Origin: Bacillota bacterium
GTDB lineage: Bacteria; Bacillota; Clostridia; Eubacteriales; Eubacteriaceae
Direction: 5' to 3'
NCBI GenBank assembly: GCA_018903255.1
Contig: JAHIQT010000063.1
Span: 1-38,273, forward strand
Length of the DNA: 38,273 nt
A program made the position numbers and the translations under genes. Shown in pieces: positions 17,744-25,323 of this stretch; within the stretch, counting starts at the first letter, position 1; each line of letters starts with the position of its first letter. Below the pieces are notes generated by a model. That model was not told the origin of the DNA. It saw nothing but the letters and a program-made list of their open reading frames with translations, and did no database searches.

Positions 17744-18367
17744 TCATTTGTTTGCAGGTGTAAACAACCCGACCCAACCGCCAATCATATATTTGATAAC
17801 CTGCTGTACATGCGCCTCTGCTGCTTCTTCTGATACCTCATGGGTCAAAATATGAATAAAGGCATCAATCAGCATATGGGCGATCCAATGGATCAGATAA
17901 TCGGCCACCGGCGGGGCACCAAAGCTTTTTTCCAAATTATCAGCCATCCGCCGGAAATGTTTTTCAGTGATCATCACAAAACCGCCGGTGATCTCCTGAT
18001 AGCGCGAGCCCTGGCTTTTTGTCAGCAGCATCATGAATTCATCGCGATGTAAGTAGAGGCAACGAACGATTTCAATGGCCGCTTCGACGTCATGATCCAT
18101 ATCATTTTCGATTAAAAGGCCGGCATCAATCTGAGCCTGCTCTTCGGCGTAGTGTCGATCCATCACTGCATGGAGTTTTTTTATCGGCTCGGCAACCAAT
18201 GCGCCATATAAGTCTTCCTTATCTTCAAAGAAAAAATACAGAGCCCCGGTGGTAACCCCAGCATTCTTACAGATATTGCGCAGCGATGCCGAGAGATAGC
18301 CTTTTTCGATAAATTCTTTTTTGGCGCTGATTAGCAGCTTTTCTTTGGTTTCTTTGTTGTCTTTCAA
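17744..18367 (-). CDS. TetR-family transcriptional repressor
   Basis: This ligand-responsive DNA-binding protein has about 207 aa. The N-terminal helix-turn-helix is clear: KEKLLISAKKEFIEKGYLSASLRNICKNAGVTTGALYFFFEDKEDLYGAL. The C-terminal helical domain (about residues 60-207) would bind an inducer. Several starts are possible: GTG 18433, ATG 18388 and TTG 18367. TTG 18367 is chosen because AGCGGGGA is well placed in front of it and the resulting N-terminus is normal for TetR. The other two have no convincing ribosome binding site. The promoter overlaps an operator, so it is probably autoregulated, and it likely also represses the ABC operon. Confidence 0.88.
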   Translation of the reverse strand: MKDNKETKEKLLISAKKEFIEKGYLSASLRNICKNAGVTTGALYFFFEDKEDLYGALVAEPIKKLHAVMDRHYAEEQAQIDAGLLIENDMDHDVEAAIEIVRCLYLHRDEFMMLLTKSQGSRYQEITGGFVMITEKHFRRMADNLEKSFGAPPVADYLIHWIAHMLIDAFIHILTHEVSEEAAEAHVQQVIKYMIGGWVGLFTPANK

Positions 18368-18445
18368 TTGATTTCCCCGCTTTATCATTGTATTACCGAT
18401 ATTCATAACCACAGTTACGCTACTTGATGACACTTAACTTTGCGA

Positions 18446-18500
18446 TCATAACAGTTTTAGATAACACTGTTATGATATCCTCGTTCGAAAAATTTGTCAA
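18446..18500 (-). promoter_or_regulatory. tetR promoter with overlapping operator
   Basis: The minus strand reads TTGACA (18500-18495), 17 bases, TATCAT (18477-18472). The 13-bp palindrome ATAACACTGTTAT (18461-18473) covers the end of the -10 and the start point. A wider inverted repeat, TCATAACA (18446-18453) with TGTTATGA (18468-18475), shares its right arm. Repressor bound here would block its own transcription. Confidence 0.75.
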
Positions 18501-18606
18501 GTGAATTTTATTACTGTTTATGACTTTTGATTGAATAGAAAGATTTCCATTCCCATTTTAAAGTGACAGTCGCGGATAATCAGGTTACTTTAAATAACGT
18601 CAGCAT

Positions 18607-18649
18607 AAAAACTTAAGCGCCCCTGATTTTTTTAAAACCATGGGCGCTT
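18607..18649 (-). terminator. Intrinsic terminator below the GyrI-like gene pair
   Basis: Arms AAGCGCCC (18615-18622) and GGGCGCTT (18642-18649) carry a loop of about 19 bases and are followed on the minus strand by AAGTTTTTATG. It lies about 90 bases past the stop of the GyrI-like gene and before the tetR promoter. Confidence 0.55.
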
Positions 18650-18652
18650 CTT

Positions 18653-18692
18653 AGCTTTTTAGCTTTTTAGCTTTTTAGCTTTTTAGCTTTTG
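18653..18692. repeat. Five 8-bp tandem repeats
   Basis: Four perfect copies of AGCTTTTT and a fifth ending in TTTTG lie between the GyrI-like gene stop and its terminator. It is a simple-sequence array that may vary by slippage. Confidence 0.85.
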
Positions 18693-18738
18693 ATTAAGTT
18701 TTACTTTTAGCCTTTGCAGTTTTACGGATCGTCCCAAC

Positions 18739-19359
18739 TTAGGTACTTTCTACCTTAAACCGCAACACCGTCTTTAATTTGGACATCTCAGTCCGGCGGG
18801 GATCAGAAAGATAAATCTCCCGATGGGTTTTGTCGCTGCGCCGATAGCCATGGTCACTGCAAAAAGCTTCCATCTGGGCAAAGCTGACCGGCTCATCATC
18901 ATAGCTGCCCAAATGCAGTATCTGACAGCAGGTTCCTTCCGCCAATTCCTCAAGCCGGATCTGATCAAGGCAAGTATTGGGCTTTTTCTTTTTGACTTCC
19001 GTGATAAAACGCGCTGCCAGTTCAGCGGTCAGAAAATCCGGCTGACGGATCATGATGGTATAGGCATAGTTACTTTTATCGGTGCTGATTCTGGTCTTGT
19101 CGACCAGATCCCAGACCCCTTCCAGGGGGAAAACGGTATAGTCGTAATAGCCGTCAGGAACAGCCTTACTCTTATAGGACATTTTCACCGCATAGCTAAA
19201 GCTGTACAGCGCCGTCACTGCCTCCGCAAACGCTTCCCCATTGGGATCGCCGTGACCTTCTAGGATAGCAAAGCGCATCGGCGGCACCGCAATCATTGAC
19301 GGCTGGGACTTTGGCAGGTATAAGGCTTTAAATTGCTTTTTATAGTCCACTTTTTCCAT
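18739..19359 (-). CDS. GyrI-like small-molecule-binding domain protein
   Basis: This soluble protein of 206 aa is in the GyrI-like (SHS2/BRLZ effector-binding) family. The conserved opening KKQFKALYLPKSQPSMIAVPPMRFAILEGHGDPNGEAFAEAV and the central YTIMIRQPDFLT and ILHLGSYDDEP blocks are typical of stand-alone GyrI-like proteins, which bind or hydrolyse hydrophobic small molecules. The ATG follows AAGGAG. It lies 15 bases below another effector-binding protein and below a WYL regulator, so the three probably form one operon. There is no DNA-binding domain in this protein. Confidence 0.85.
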   Translation of the reverse strand: MEKVDYKKQFKALYLPKSQPSMIAVPPMRFAILEGHGDPNGEAFAEAVTALYSFSYAVKMSYKSKAVPDGYYDYTVFPLEGVWDLVDKTRISTDKSNYAYTIMIRQPDFLTAELAARFITEVKKKKPNTCLDQIRLEELAEGTCCQILHLGSYDDEPVSFAQMEAFCSDHGYRRSDKTHREIYLSDPRRTEMSKLKTVLRFKVEST

Positions 19360-19374
19360 CGCCTGATACTCCTT

Positions 19375-19833
19375 CTAATTCAGTGAAATATAAACATGGA
19401 TCTCGGCGTTTGCCATGTCCTCTCCGGATTGATATTCCTCAAAGTCACTGCCGAATTTTCGGTCAAGTTCCATCCCCCAAAGCTTCATCCAGAAGTCGCC
19501 GATGGCCTGCTTGACATCACCCTTTACAATGAATTTTGCATAGTTCCCGGCCGCAATGATTTTTGTCTCGACCAGCTCTGGCTGCGCTACTGCAGCTTCA
19601 ACTTCACAGCCAACCATCACATCATAGGCGCCGGTCGCACCATTTTCATAATCGCTGTAAAGACCGATACACTTATCATTTTTTTTGCCGGTTAGCGATG
19701 CGTGAACCCCATCTCCATAAAAACGCTGCCAGATCGCCCCAATTTCTTCGACCATCTGGGGATCGGTATTGCTGGTTCTAATTTTTAGTCCTGCCACTTT
19801 TTTTTCTTCCAGTTGTACCAGTTCATAATCCAT
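19375..19833 (-). CDS. GyrI-like/AraC-type effector-binding domain protein
   Basis: This stand-alone effector-binding domain of 152 aa starts MDYELVQLEEKKVAGLKIRTSN and runs through IGAIWQRFYGDG, CIGLYSDYENGATGAYDVMVGCEV to AEIHVYISLN. That order is typical of the Rob/BmrR-type ligand-binding fold. No helix-turn-helix is attached. The ATG has AAAGAGG upstream. It may sequester or sense the ligand for the WYL regulator encoded upstream. That link is inferred from gene order alone. Confidence 0.85.
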   Translation of the reverse strand: MDYELVQLEEKKVAGLKIRTSNTDPQMVEEIGAIWQRFYGDGVHASLTGKKNDKCIGLYSDYENGATGAYDVMVGCEVEAAVAQPELVETKIIAAGNYAKFIVKGDVKQAIGDFWMKLWGMELDRKFGSDFEEYQSGEDMANAEIHVYISLN

Positions 19834-19915
19834 TTGTGTATACCTCTTTTATCATTTATTTTTATCTCGTTGATAAAACCAGTATACACCCTATAACCTG
19901 ACACCCAATGTCATA

Positions 19916-20818
19916 TTAAAGATATTTTCTCAAACTATTTTCCAATTTTTTCTTAATCGCCTCCCGCAGCCACTGTGGTTCTAACACCTCAGCGGCATCC
20001 CCATAAGAAAGAACGTATCCTTCCACCCAGTCACCCTCGGGCAATTGGTTCTCAACCACAAAAGACCCGTCCTGGTCTTTACTGATTGCGGCCGGATCAA
20101 ATTCATCATAAACCCGATAGGCCATGGCCGCATCAATTTTCAGAACCAGCCTGATTTGAGAACTACTTATTTCTGTTTTTTCAAAAACAGTGCCCGCTGG
20201 CAGAGTCCGGGAAAAGGAGTCTGCTAAAACCCTGAGCTGTCTGACCCGACTGACCTTAAAAAAACGCAGCGCTTCTTTATTTAAACAAAATCCATAAACA
20301 TACCAGGCTTGCCCCTTAAACATGAGCTTAAGCGGTTCAATGGTGCGGCCGGTCTTTTTGCCGGTGGCACTGAAATAGTCAAAGGCGATGCTGTTCTTTT
20401 CAAGGATAGCGTTTTTGAGGACATTAAATTTTTCCCGCTCATCGACGCCGCCACCCCAATGGGAAAAGTCCACCTCAATCCAGTCGGCATCATTTTTTTC
20501 AAACAGGGTTGCCAGTTTCCGAAGCACCGGATCGACCTCCGGTCCGTTCAAGACATTCATCCCCTGTAACGATGCCAGCAGATTGGTCTGTTCCTTTTCT
20601 GAAAGCAGTGATTTTTTAATCACATAGTTATCGAGCAACCGAATCCCCCCGCCTTTGCCTTTTTCAGCATAGACAGGAACCCCGGCGGCACTTAGCGCTT
20701 CTACATCCCGATAAATGGTCCGCTGCGACACTTCAAAGTAGTCGGCTAATTCACGAGCGGTTACCTTTTTCTTTTCAAACAGAATATAGACCATTTCCAG
20801 CAATCGATTGATCTGCAT
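19916..20818 (-). CDS. YafY-type HTH/WYL-domain transcriptional regulator
   Basis: This regulator of 300 aa has a winged helix-turn-helix at residues 1-60 (VTARELADYFEVSQRTIYRDVEALSAAGVPVYAEKGKGGGIRLL). A WYL domain follows in the middle (AWYVYGFCLNKEALRFFKVSRVRQL) and a C-terminal WCX-like region ends at EPQWLREAIKKKLENSLRKYL. The frame has an ATG three codons earlier, but MQINRLLEMVYILFEKK is the family start and the AAAGG site spaces better to 20818. It is first in the probable operon with the two GyrI-like genes and may be autoregulated. The ligand is unknown. Confidence 0.92.
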   Translation of the reverse strand: MQINRLLEMVYILFEKKKVTARELADYFEVSQRTIYRDVEALSAAGVPVYAEKGKGGGIRLLDNYVIKKSLLSEKEQTNLLASLQGMNVLNGPEVDPVLRKLATLFEKNDADWIEVDFSHWGGGVDEREKFNVLKNAILEKNSIAFDYFSATGKKTGRTIEPLKLMFKGQAWYVYGFCLNKEALRFFKVSRVRQLRVLADSFSRTLPAGTVFEKTEISSSQIRLVLKIDAAMAYRVYDEFDPAAISKDQDGSFVVENQLPEGDWVEGYVLSYGDAAEVLEPQWLREAIKKKLENSLRKYL

Positions 20819-21001
20819 CGTTCTCATCCTTTGTCATTTTTTCTTCTATTCTATCACAAGGGGCACTGCCATAAAAGTGTCGCTAGGCTATTTAACCCAC
20901 AATCGATGGACGCAATTTCTTTAATGAACCTTAATATTTGACGGCTAATCTAACACCGTTTCATTCTATACACAACACTTGCTGTTAATGCGCAATCAAT
21001 T

Positions 21002-21022
21002 GGGTATAAACATCATATACCC
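21002..21022. promoter_or_regulatory. Palindromic site upstream of the encapsulin operon
   Basis: GGGTATA, 7 bases, TATACCC is a perfect inverted repeat that ends 11 bases before the GGAGG of the ferritin-like gene. Its left arm contains TATAAA, which could be the -10, so a bound regulator would block transcription. No family can be assigned. Confidence 0.5.
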
Positions 21023-21045
21023 GATATTTACAAGGAGGAAATTTT

Positions 21046-21390
21046 ATGGCACAGTATCATGAACCAATTGAATTATTAGACGAAAAAACAATGAATATCA
21101 CCCGGGCCATCAATAGTTTGAAAGAAGAATTAGAAGCTGTGGATTGGTATAACCAACGCGTAGCAGCAACAAGCGACCCTGAGTTAAAAGGGATTATGGC
21201 ACATAACCGGGACGAAGAAATTGAACACGCCTGCATGGCCATTGAATGGTTAAGACGAAACATGGATAAATGGGACGAAGAATTGCGAACTTACCTGTTT
21301 GTCGATGGTTCAATTCTGGAAGCCGAAGAAAGTGAAACGGCACCAGAACCTGCAAGGTCATCCGGTATTCATGTCGGCGATCTAAAATAA
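21046..21390 (+). CDS. Encapsulated ferritin-like protein (EncFtn), encapsulin cargo
   Basis: This iron-oxidising ferritin-like cargo has 114 aa. Two long helices carry the EncFtn ferroxidase residues: Glu28 in EELEAVDWYNQR, and Glu58 and His61 in HNRDEEIEH. The protein has only half of a ferritin four-helix bundle and forms the site across a dimer, as known for this family. The C-terminal tail after residue 90 is flexible and ends in IHVGDLK, matching the encapsulation signal (consensus near TVGSLK) that docks cargo inside the shell. The GGAGGAAATTTT ribosome binding site is strong. The shell gene follows 24 bases later, so the two are co-transcribed for iron storage or oxidative-stress defence. 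Confidence 0.95.
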   Translation: MAQYHEPIELLDEKTMNITRAINSLKEELEAVDWYNQRVAATSDPELKGIMAHNRDEEIEHACMAIEWLRRNMDKWDEELRTYLFVDGSILEAEESETAPEPARSSGIHVGDLK

Positions 21391-21414
21391 TATTGAGAAT
21401 CAAGGAGGAAAATA

Positions 21415-22203
21415 ATGTTAAAAAGAGAAATTGCACCCTTAACACAACTTGCCTGGAGTGAAATTGATGGCAGAGCCGAAGCCGTATTAAAAAGTCGATT
21501 AACGGCAAGAAAAGCTGTCACCGTAAATGGACCAAAAGGTCTTGCCTTTACGAGCGTATCAGAAGGACGATTAGAACTGATCGACGACGATGAAAATCTC
21601 GTGAAAACTGGTATTTTCAAGATCAAACCGCTTGTTGAAGCGCGAATAAGCTTCACCCTAAACCGCTGGGAGTTGGATAACCTGACCCGTGGCGCCAAGG
21701 ATATTGATTTGACCAACCTGGAAGAAGCCGTCCAGAAAATTGCCGAGTTCGAAGAAACGGCCGTTTATAAAGGCTTTGATGCTGGTCAAATTAAGGGTCT
21801 GGAAACTGTCAGTGCCAACGAAAAAATACCATTTGGTGAAACCGATTCCCAAATTATGGAGGCGATCTCAAAAGGTCTGGTTACATTAAAAGAAAAATTC
21901 GAAGCTGGTCCCTTTGTCTTAATTGTCGGTGAGGTGGCTTATAATCGTCTCAACATCAGCTCGCATGGTTATCCACTGATTAAACAGATCGAAGCTCTCA
22001 TTGGCGGCAAAATACTATTAAGCACCGTTCTTGATGGCGCTTTTCTGATCCCTTATGATAATCCAAACTTTGAACTAACCATCGGACAGGATTTTGCCAT
22101 CGGTTTTGAATCTTATGATCAAGAAGATGTTAAACTATTTATCACCGAAAGCTTTACCTTCCGCGTGTTGGATGAAAATATTATTATTGCCTATACCGTA
22201 TAA
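21415..22203 (+). CDS. Encapsulin shell protein, family 1
   Basis: This HK97-fold protein of 262 aa self-assembles into a closed protein nanocompartment. The N-terminus MLKREIAPLTQLAWSEIDGRA forms the family-1 start that binds cargo peptides. Recognisable later blocks are RKAVTVNGPKGL, NLEEAVQKIAEFEETAVYKGF and LIVGEVAYNRLN. The C-terminus ends in FRVLDENIIIAYTV. The length is normal. GGAGGAAAATA precedes the ATG. The gene is the last of a two-gene operon and is followed by a strong terminator. Confidence 0.96.
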   Translation: MLKREIAPLTQLAWSEIDGRAEAVLKSRLTARKAVTVNGPKGLAFTSVSEGRLELIDDDENLVKTGIFKIKPLVEARISFTLNRWELDNLTRGAKDIDLTNLEEAVQKIAEFEETAVYKGFDAGQIKGLETVSANEKIPFGETDSQIMEAISKGLVTLKEKFEAGPFVLIVGEVAYNRLNISSHGYPLIKQIEALIGGKILLSTVLDGAFLIPYDNPNFELTIGQDFAIGFESYDQEDVKLFITESFTFRVLDENIIIAYTV

Positions 22204-22230
22204 GCATTAATAAGCTTAGCTACAAACCTC

Positions 22231-22265
22231 AAACAGCAGACCGATCGTGGTCTGCTGTTTTAATT
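22231..22265 (+). terminator. Intrinsic terminator of the encapsulin operon
   Basis: Perfect 12-base arms AAACAGCAGACC and GGTCTGCTGTTT surround a 6-base loop, with a following TTTTAATT. It begins 28 bases after the encapsulin stop. Confidence 0.85.
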
Positions 22266-22293
22266 ACTCAATTTTCTGTTTTTAAAAGCCATT

Positions 22294-22336
22294 AAAACCG
22301 CTGCCTGATGATCCCTTTCACCAGACAGCGGTTTTT
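22294..22336. terminator. Second, bidirectional terminator between convergent operons
   Basis: Arms AAAACCGCTG (22294-22303) and CAGCGGTTTT (22326-22335), with extra CTG/CAG pairing inside, have a T run on the plus strand. On the minus strand the stem follows directly on the stop of the VWA gene. It can stop transcripts from both sides. Confidence 0.7.
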
Positions 22337-24103
22337 TCAACTTATAATAATCTGCTTTAAGTACTTAATAACCAGATCAGCAAAGCGGTTGATGTCTTTA
22401 ATGTAGGCAAAGTCCTTGCCGTAGATCAGTTTTTCGGCCATCAGATCCTGCTCCTTACCGGTGAAAACACCCAGCACCATAATCCCCAGTTGTCTGGCAA
22501 ACCGCACCTCCCGCGCAGTATCGGCAATAGCTACTCGACCGCGATAGGCTTCACTTAAATCATTGACCTGGCCTTTACCCACCTTGATGTCATTGGGGCG
22601 GCCATCACTCAGGACAATCAGAATTTTGTTGTCTTCGCCCCGCTTGACCAAATCTTCACAGGTGGCCTTGATGGCCAAACCATCGCGGTTGTTCCCGGAG
22701 CAATAATATTCAAAGATATTGTCATTGGCAGACAGGGGGGACTCGTAATCACGGAAGCGTTTGATCACGGTATAATCCAGAAAACTGGAAAAGCCCAGCA
22801 CCCGGTTAGGAATCCCGACTAGGGTTAAGGCATGGGCCAGAATATAGGCCTGTATCGCGACTCGGGACTGGTTGCGTCGCTGAGATCCGCTGGAATCGAT
22901 CAGGATATCGACCACAAAGCTGCCCTTGTTGTTATCAATCGTCTTGACAAACACCTTGTTATTGCTGCTGCGGCCAATTCGCCAGAGTTTGTTGGGGATC
23001 AGACTACCAGCATCGGATGGAATCGCATCGACAATTTCTTCCTGAACCAGGGTTCTGGCCATGCTTTCTTTTAATTTATTGATGTTGCGTTTAAATACCT
23101 TGTAGTTGGCTCGGAACACATCAATGTTTTTGACCTGATGCCGCTGCACATATTTCTGCTGAAATTCATTGTCACTGTCGCTGCGGACAACCCCATCGGT
23201 CATATGAATCCGACAGTTACCATGGGTACCTTTGCAGACCCGATTCTGGAGTTTTTTGACTTCACTTATATCAAGAAAAGAGTTGCCATAATAATAAGCC
23301 ACTTTTTCATAAATTTTTTCGATATCTTCTTCTTGAACCCGCAAAATCCGGTTGTCATTTACATCGCTAATATTGGCCATATCACCTTGGGATTCTCCCA
23401 GCAGGGCTTCGGCAATTTCTTCAATCGAGGCTTCAATATCCTGGTCATCAGGATCTTCAAACATTTCTTCTAACATAAAGTCAGAAAAATCGCCGCGGAT
23501 ATGATTCTTATTGTTACCCGATTCATAAGCATCGCTGCCTTCGCCTTCGACAAACATCGGGAAATATTTGACATACACATCTTCAATACCACGCAGCAGT
23601 TCAATGGTATCTTCGTGCTTTTGCAGCGCCATTAACGCTTTGGCAATGTTTCGGGTTTCGGTATCCATCATCGGGGTTTTACCAATTTTTTCCAGAATGA
23701 TGGCATGACGAACCTTTTCTAGTAAATCACTGGTGTGCATTTTGTAATAATTACTAAGAATATCGTCGTAGGCATTTTTGCGGATATCATAAACCCCGGG
23801 ACGTTCGGCAATAATCTTTTCTTCCACCACCACATCACTGCCCATAGCAATCAGGCTTAATAGTATATCCTTATTAAAACCGGCACGATGACGGCTGATC
23901 ACGTATTTCTTGACTGCCGGCCAATTAATGTATTTTCGTCGTCCCCCGGCGGTGACAGCGTGGTAAAGGGCAACATTCTTAGAAATAAAGCTCTTTTCAC
24001 CGCTGTCCATATTTTCGTCGTAATCTCCGGAAATAGTCCACATCAGATTGGCGATGCGATTATCAAATTCATAGTCTTCGTACATCCATTTAGCATCCTT
24101 CAA
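22337..24103 (-). CDS. VWA-domain protein, NorD/CobT-like partner of a MoxR ATPase
   Basis: This cytoplasmic protein of 588 aa has a helical N-terminal half and an acidic middle (about residues 190-250, rich in Glu and Asp). The C-terminal von Willebrand A domain has the metal-binding MIDAS motif at DSSGS (Asp403-Ser407) and a later LSDGRPND. The layout matches NorD, CbbO and other MoxR-associated VWA proteins, which help an AAA+ ATPase remodel or load metal into target enzymes. The start is TTG, eight bases after GGGAGG. The next ATG (codon 7) lacks a good site. It lies 33 bases below the MoxR gene. No target enzyme is adjacent, so the client is unknown. Confidence 0.85.
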   Translation of the reverse strand: MKDAKWMYEDYEFDNRIANLMWTISGDYDENMDSGEKSFISKNVALYHAVTAGGRRKYINWPAVKKYVISRHRAGFNKDILLSLIAMGSDVVVEEKIIAERPGVYDIRKNAYDDILSNYYKMHTSDLLEKVRHAIILEKIGKTPMMDTETRNIAKALMALQKHEDTIELLRGIEDVYVKYFPMFVEGEGSDAYESGNNKNHIRGDFSDFMLEEMFEDPDDQDIEASIEEIAEALLGESQGDMANISDVNDNRILRVQEEDIEKIYEKVAYYYGNSFLDISEVKKLQNRVCKGTHGNCRIHMTDGVVRSDSDNEFQQKYVQRHQVKNIDVFRANYKVFKRNINKLKESMARTLVQEEIVDAIPSDAGSLIPNKLWRIGRSSNNKVFVKTIDNNKGSFVVDILIDSSGSQRRNQSRVAIQAYILAHALTLVGIPNRVLGFSSFLDYTVIKRFRDYESPLSANDNIFEYYCSGNNRDGLAIKATCEDLVKRGEDNKILIVLSDGRPNDIKVGKGQVNDLSEAYRGRVAIADTAREVRFARQLGIMVLGVFTGKEQDLMAEKLIYGKDFAYIKDINRFADLVIKYLKQIIIS

Positions 24104-24136
24104 AGTGTTTACCTCCCTTCTCTGGATTGTGGGGCT

Positions 24137-25060
24137 TTAGATACCAGTAAAAACATCGGAAGCTTCCCAGCTTTCGCGGATCCGGGTTTTGATGACATCC
24201 AGGACGATTTCTTTTTCAAACTGGTCAAAGGTTTTGCCGATCACGCCCATATCCACGGCCAGCATCGGTTTGAGTCCCCGACGGATGGTTTTCAGGCTAC
24301 CAATAATCCCCCGTAGATCGACCGATTTGGTGGAAATTTCAGAGTTCTTTGATTTCTCCTGAAGATCCAGAAAGATGCCGGCAAACTGCGGCAGAATATC
24401 TGCGCTGGCATCCGGGAAATATTCTTTTAAAATAATCATCAGGGTATCTTCTTCAATCTGAGGAATATCAATCGTCATAAAACGCGATACCAGGGCTTCA
24501 TTAAGCTCTTTGGTACCGGCATATTCATAGTTCATCGTGCCGATAAAGCGGGTGGCATCGTGGAGCTTGATTTTTTCATAGCCGGGCACGTCGATGACCT
24601 TGCGGTAATCTAACGCTGAGTGGAGTACCACCAGGGCATCATTTTTGGCCATATTGATTTCATCAAAAACCCCAAAGCCACCATTGATGGCACACTCATA
24701 GACCGACCCGCGCCGCAACCGCACCTCGTTGTCAATAAAGGTGTCGGTACCAATCAGGCTGGAGCTATCGGTGTTGACATGGAAGGAGGTGTTCCACTGC
24801 GGCCGGTTAAAGAGCTCACAAATATTATCGGCCAAAACATTTTTTCCGGTGGCCTTGGGCCCGGAGAGCAAAATGTTCTCGCCCTCTAAAATAGCGGTAA
24901 TGCACATCGACCAGATATCCTTACCATAAAAAACGGTCTCGGTACTAGGAACTCGATCCTGCAGACGCTCATCCAGTTTATAAAAGTGTTTAAAATACTT
25001 TATATCGTCAAGCAGCTTTTCGCTGATTCCCTGTTTTAGTAATTCCTGTGTTAATCTCAT
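24137..25060 (-). CDS. MoxR-family AAA+ ATPase
   Basis: This AAA+ chaperone-type ATPase has 307 aa. Walker A is GPKATGKN (about residues 67-74), with Lys in GKN rather than GKS/T. Walker B is FGVFDEINMA, sensor 1 is FIGTMNYEYAGT, and the arginine finger region is EALVSRFMTIDIP. The frame extends 24 codons upstream, but the ATG at 25060 follows AAAGGAAAAATT and removes an unlikely leader. With the VWA protein it forms the familiar MoxR-VWA pair (as in NorQ/NorD or CbbQ/CbbO) used to activate metalloenzymes or assemble complexes. The Walker A Thr-to-Asn change deserves checking, because some CbbQ/NorQ members share it. Confidence 0.88.
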   Translation of the reverse strand: MRLTQELLKQGISEKLLDDIKYFKHFYKLDERLQDRVPSTETVFYGKDIWSMCITAILEGENILLSGPKATGKNVLADNICELFNRPQWNTSFHVNTDSSSLIGTDTFIDNEVRLRRGSVYECAINGGFGVFDEINMAKNDALVVLHSALDYRKVIDVPGYEKIKLHDATRFIGTMNYEYAGTKELNEALVSRFMTIDIPQIEEDTLMIILKEYFPDASADILPQFAGIFLDLQEKSKNSEISTKSVDLRGIIGSLKTIRRGLKPMLAVDMGVIGKTFDQFEKEIVLDVIKTRIRESWEASDVFTGI

Positions 25061-25249
25061 TAATTTTTCCTTTCTGTCAATGCTATGCATCGATTTTGTC
25101 AGTTTATTTAGAATGATTTGAATATAACACAAAACCCAGTGGAATGGTTAGAAAAAATGCAAAACCACAAAAATTTATCCGTTTTTAAGACTTCTCTCCA
25201 AAGCTGATATTAATTCCCCTGCTGGTAAAATCACATTATTATTTACTTA

Positions 25250-25265
25250 TGTGATCGCAATCACA
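25250..25265. promoter_or_regulatory. CRP/FNR-type palindrome upstream of the MoxR gene
   Basis: TGTGATCGCAATCACA has the form TGTGA-N6-TCACA, the exact CRP half-site arrangement. Flanking TCACAT (25231-25236) and two further ATGTGA copies (25249-25254 and 25281-25286) make a cluster of half-sites. It lies about 190 bases ahead of the moxR start and after the terminator of the lpdD gene, so control of moxR-VWA is most likely. The binding protein is not known. Confidence 0.45.
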
Positions 25266-25289
25266 CTTTTATAGGAAATTATGTGAACT

Positions 25290-25314
25290 TAAAAAACAGG
25301 GCGCAAACCCTGTT
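25290..25314 (-). terminator. Intrinsic terminator below the lpdD-like gene
   Basis: Minus-strand arms AACAGGG and CCCTGTT (6-base loop) are followed by six Ts. It starts ten bases past the stop codon and closes the ubiD-hyu-ubiX-lpdD block. Confidence 0.85.
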
Positions 25315-25323
25315 CTATTCTTA

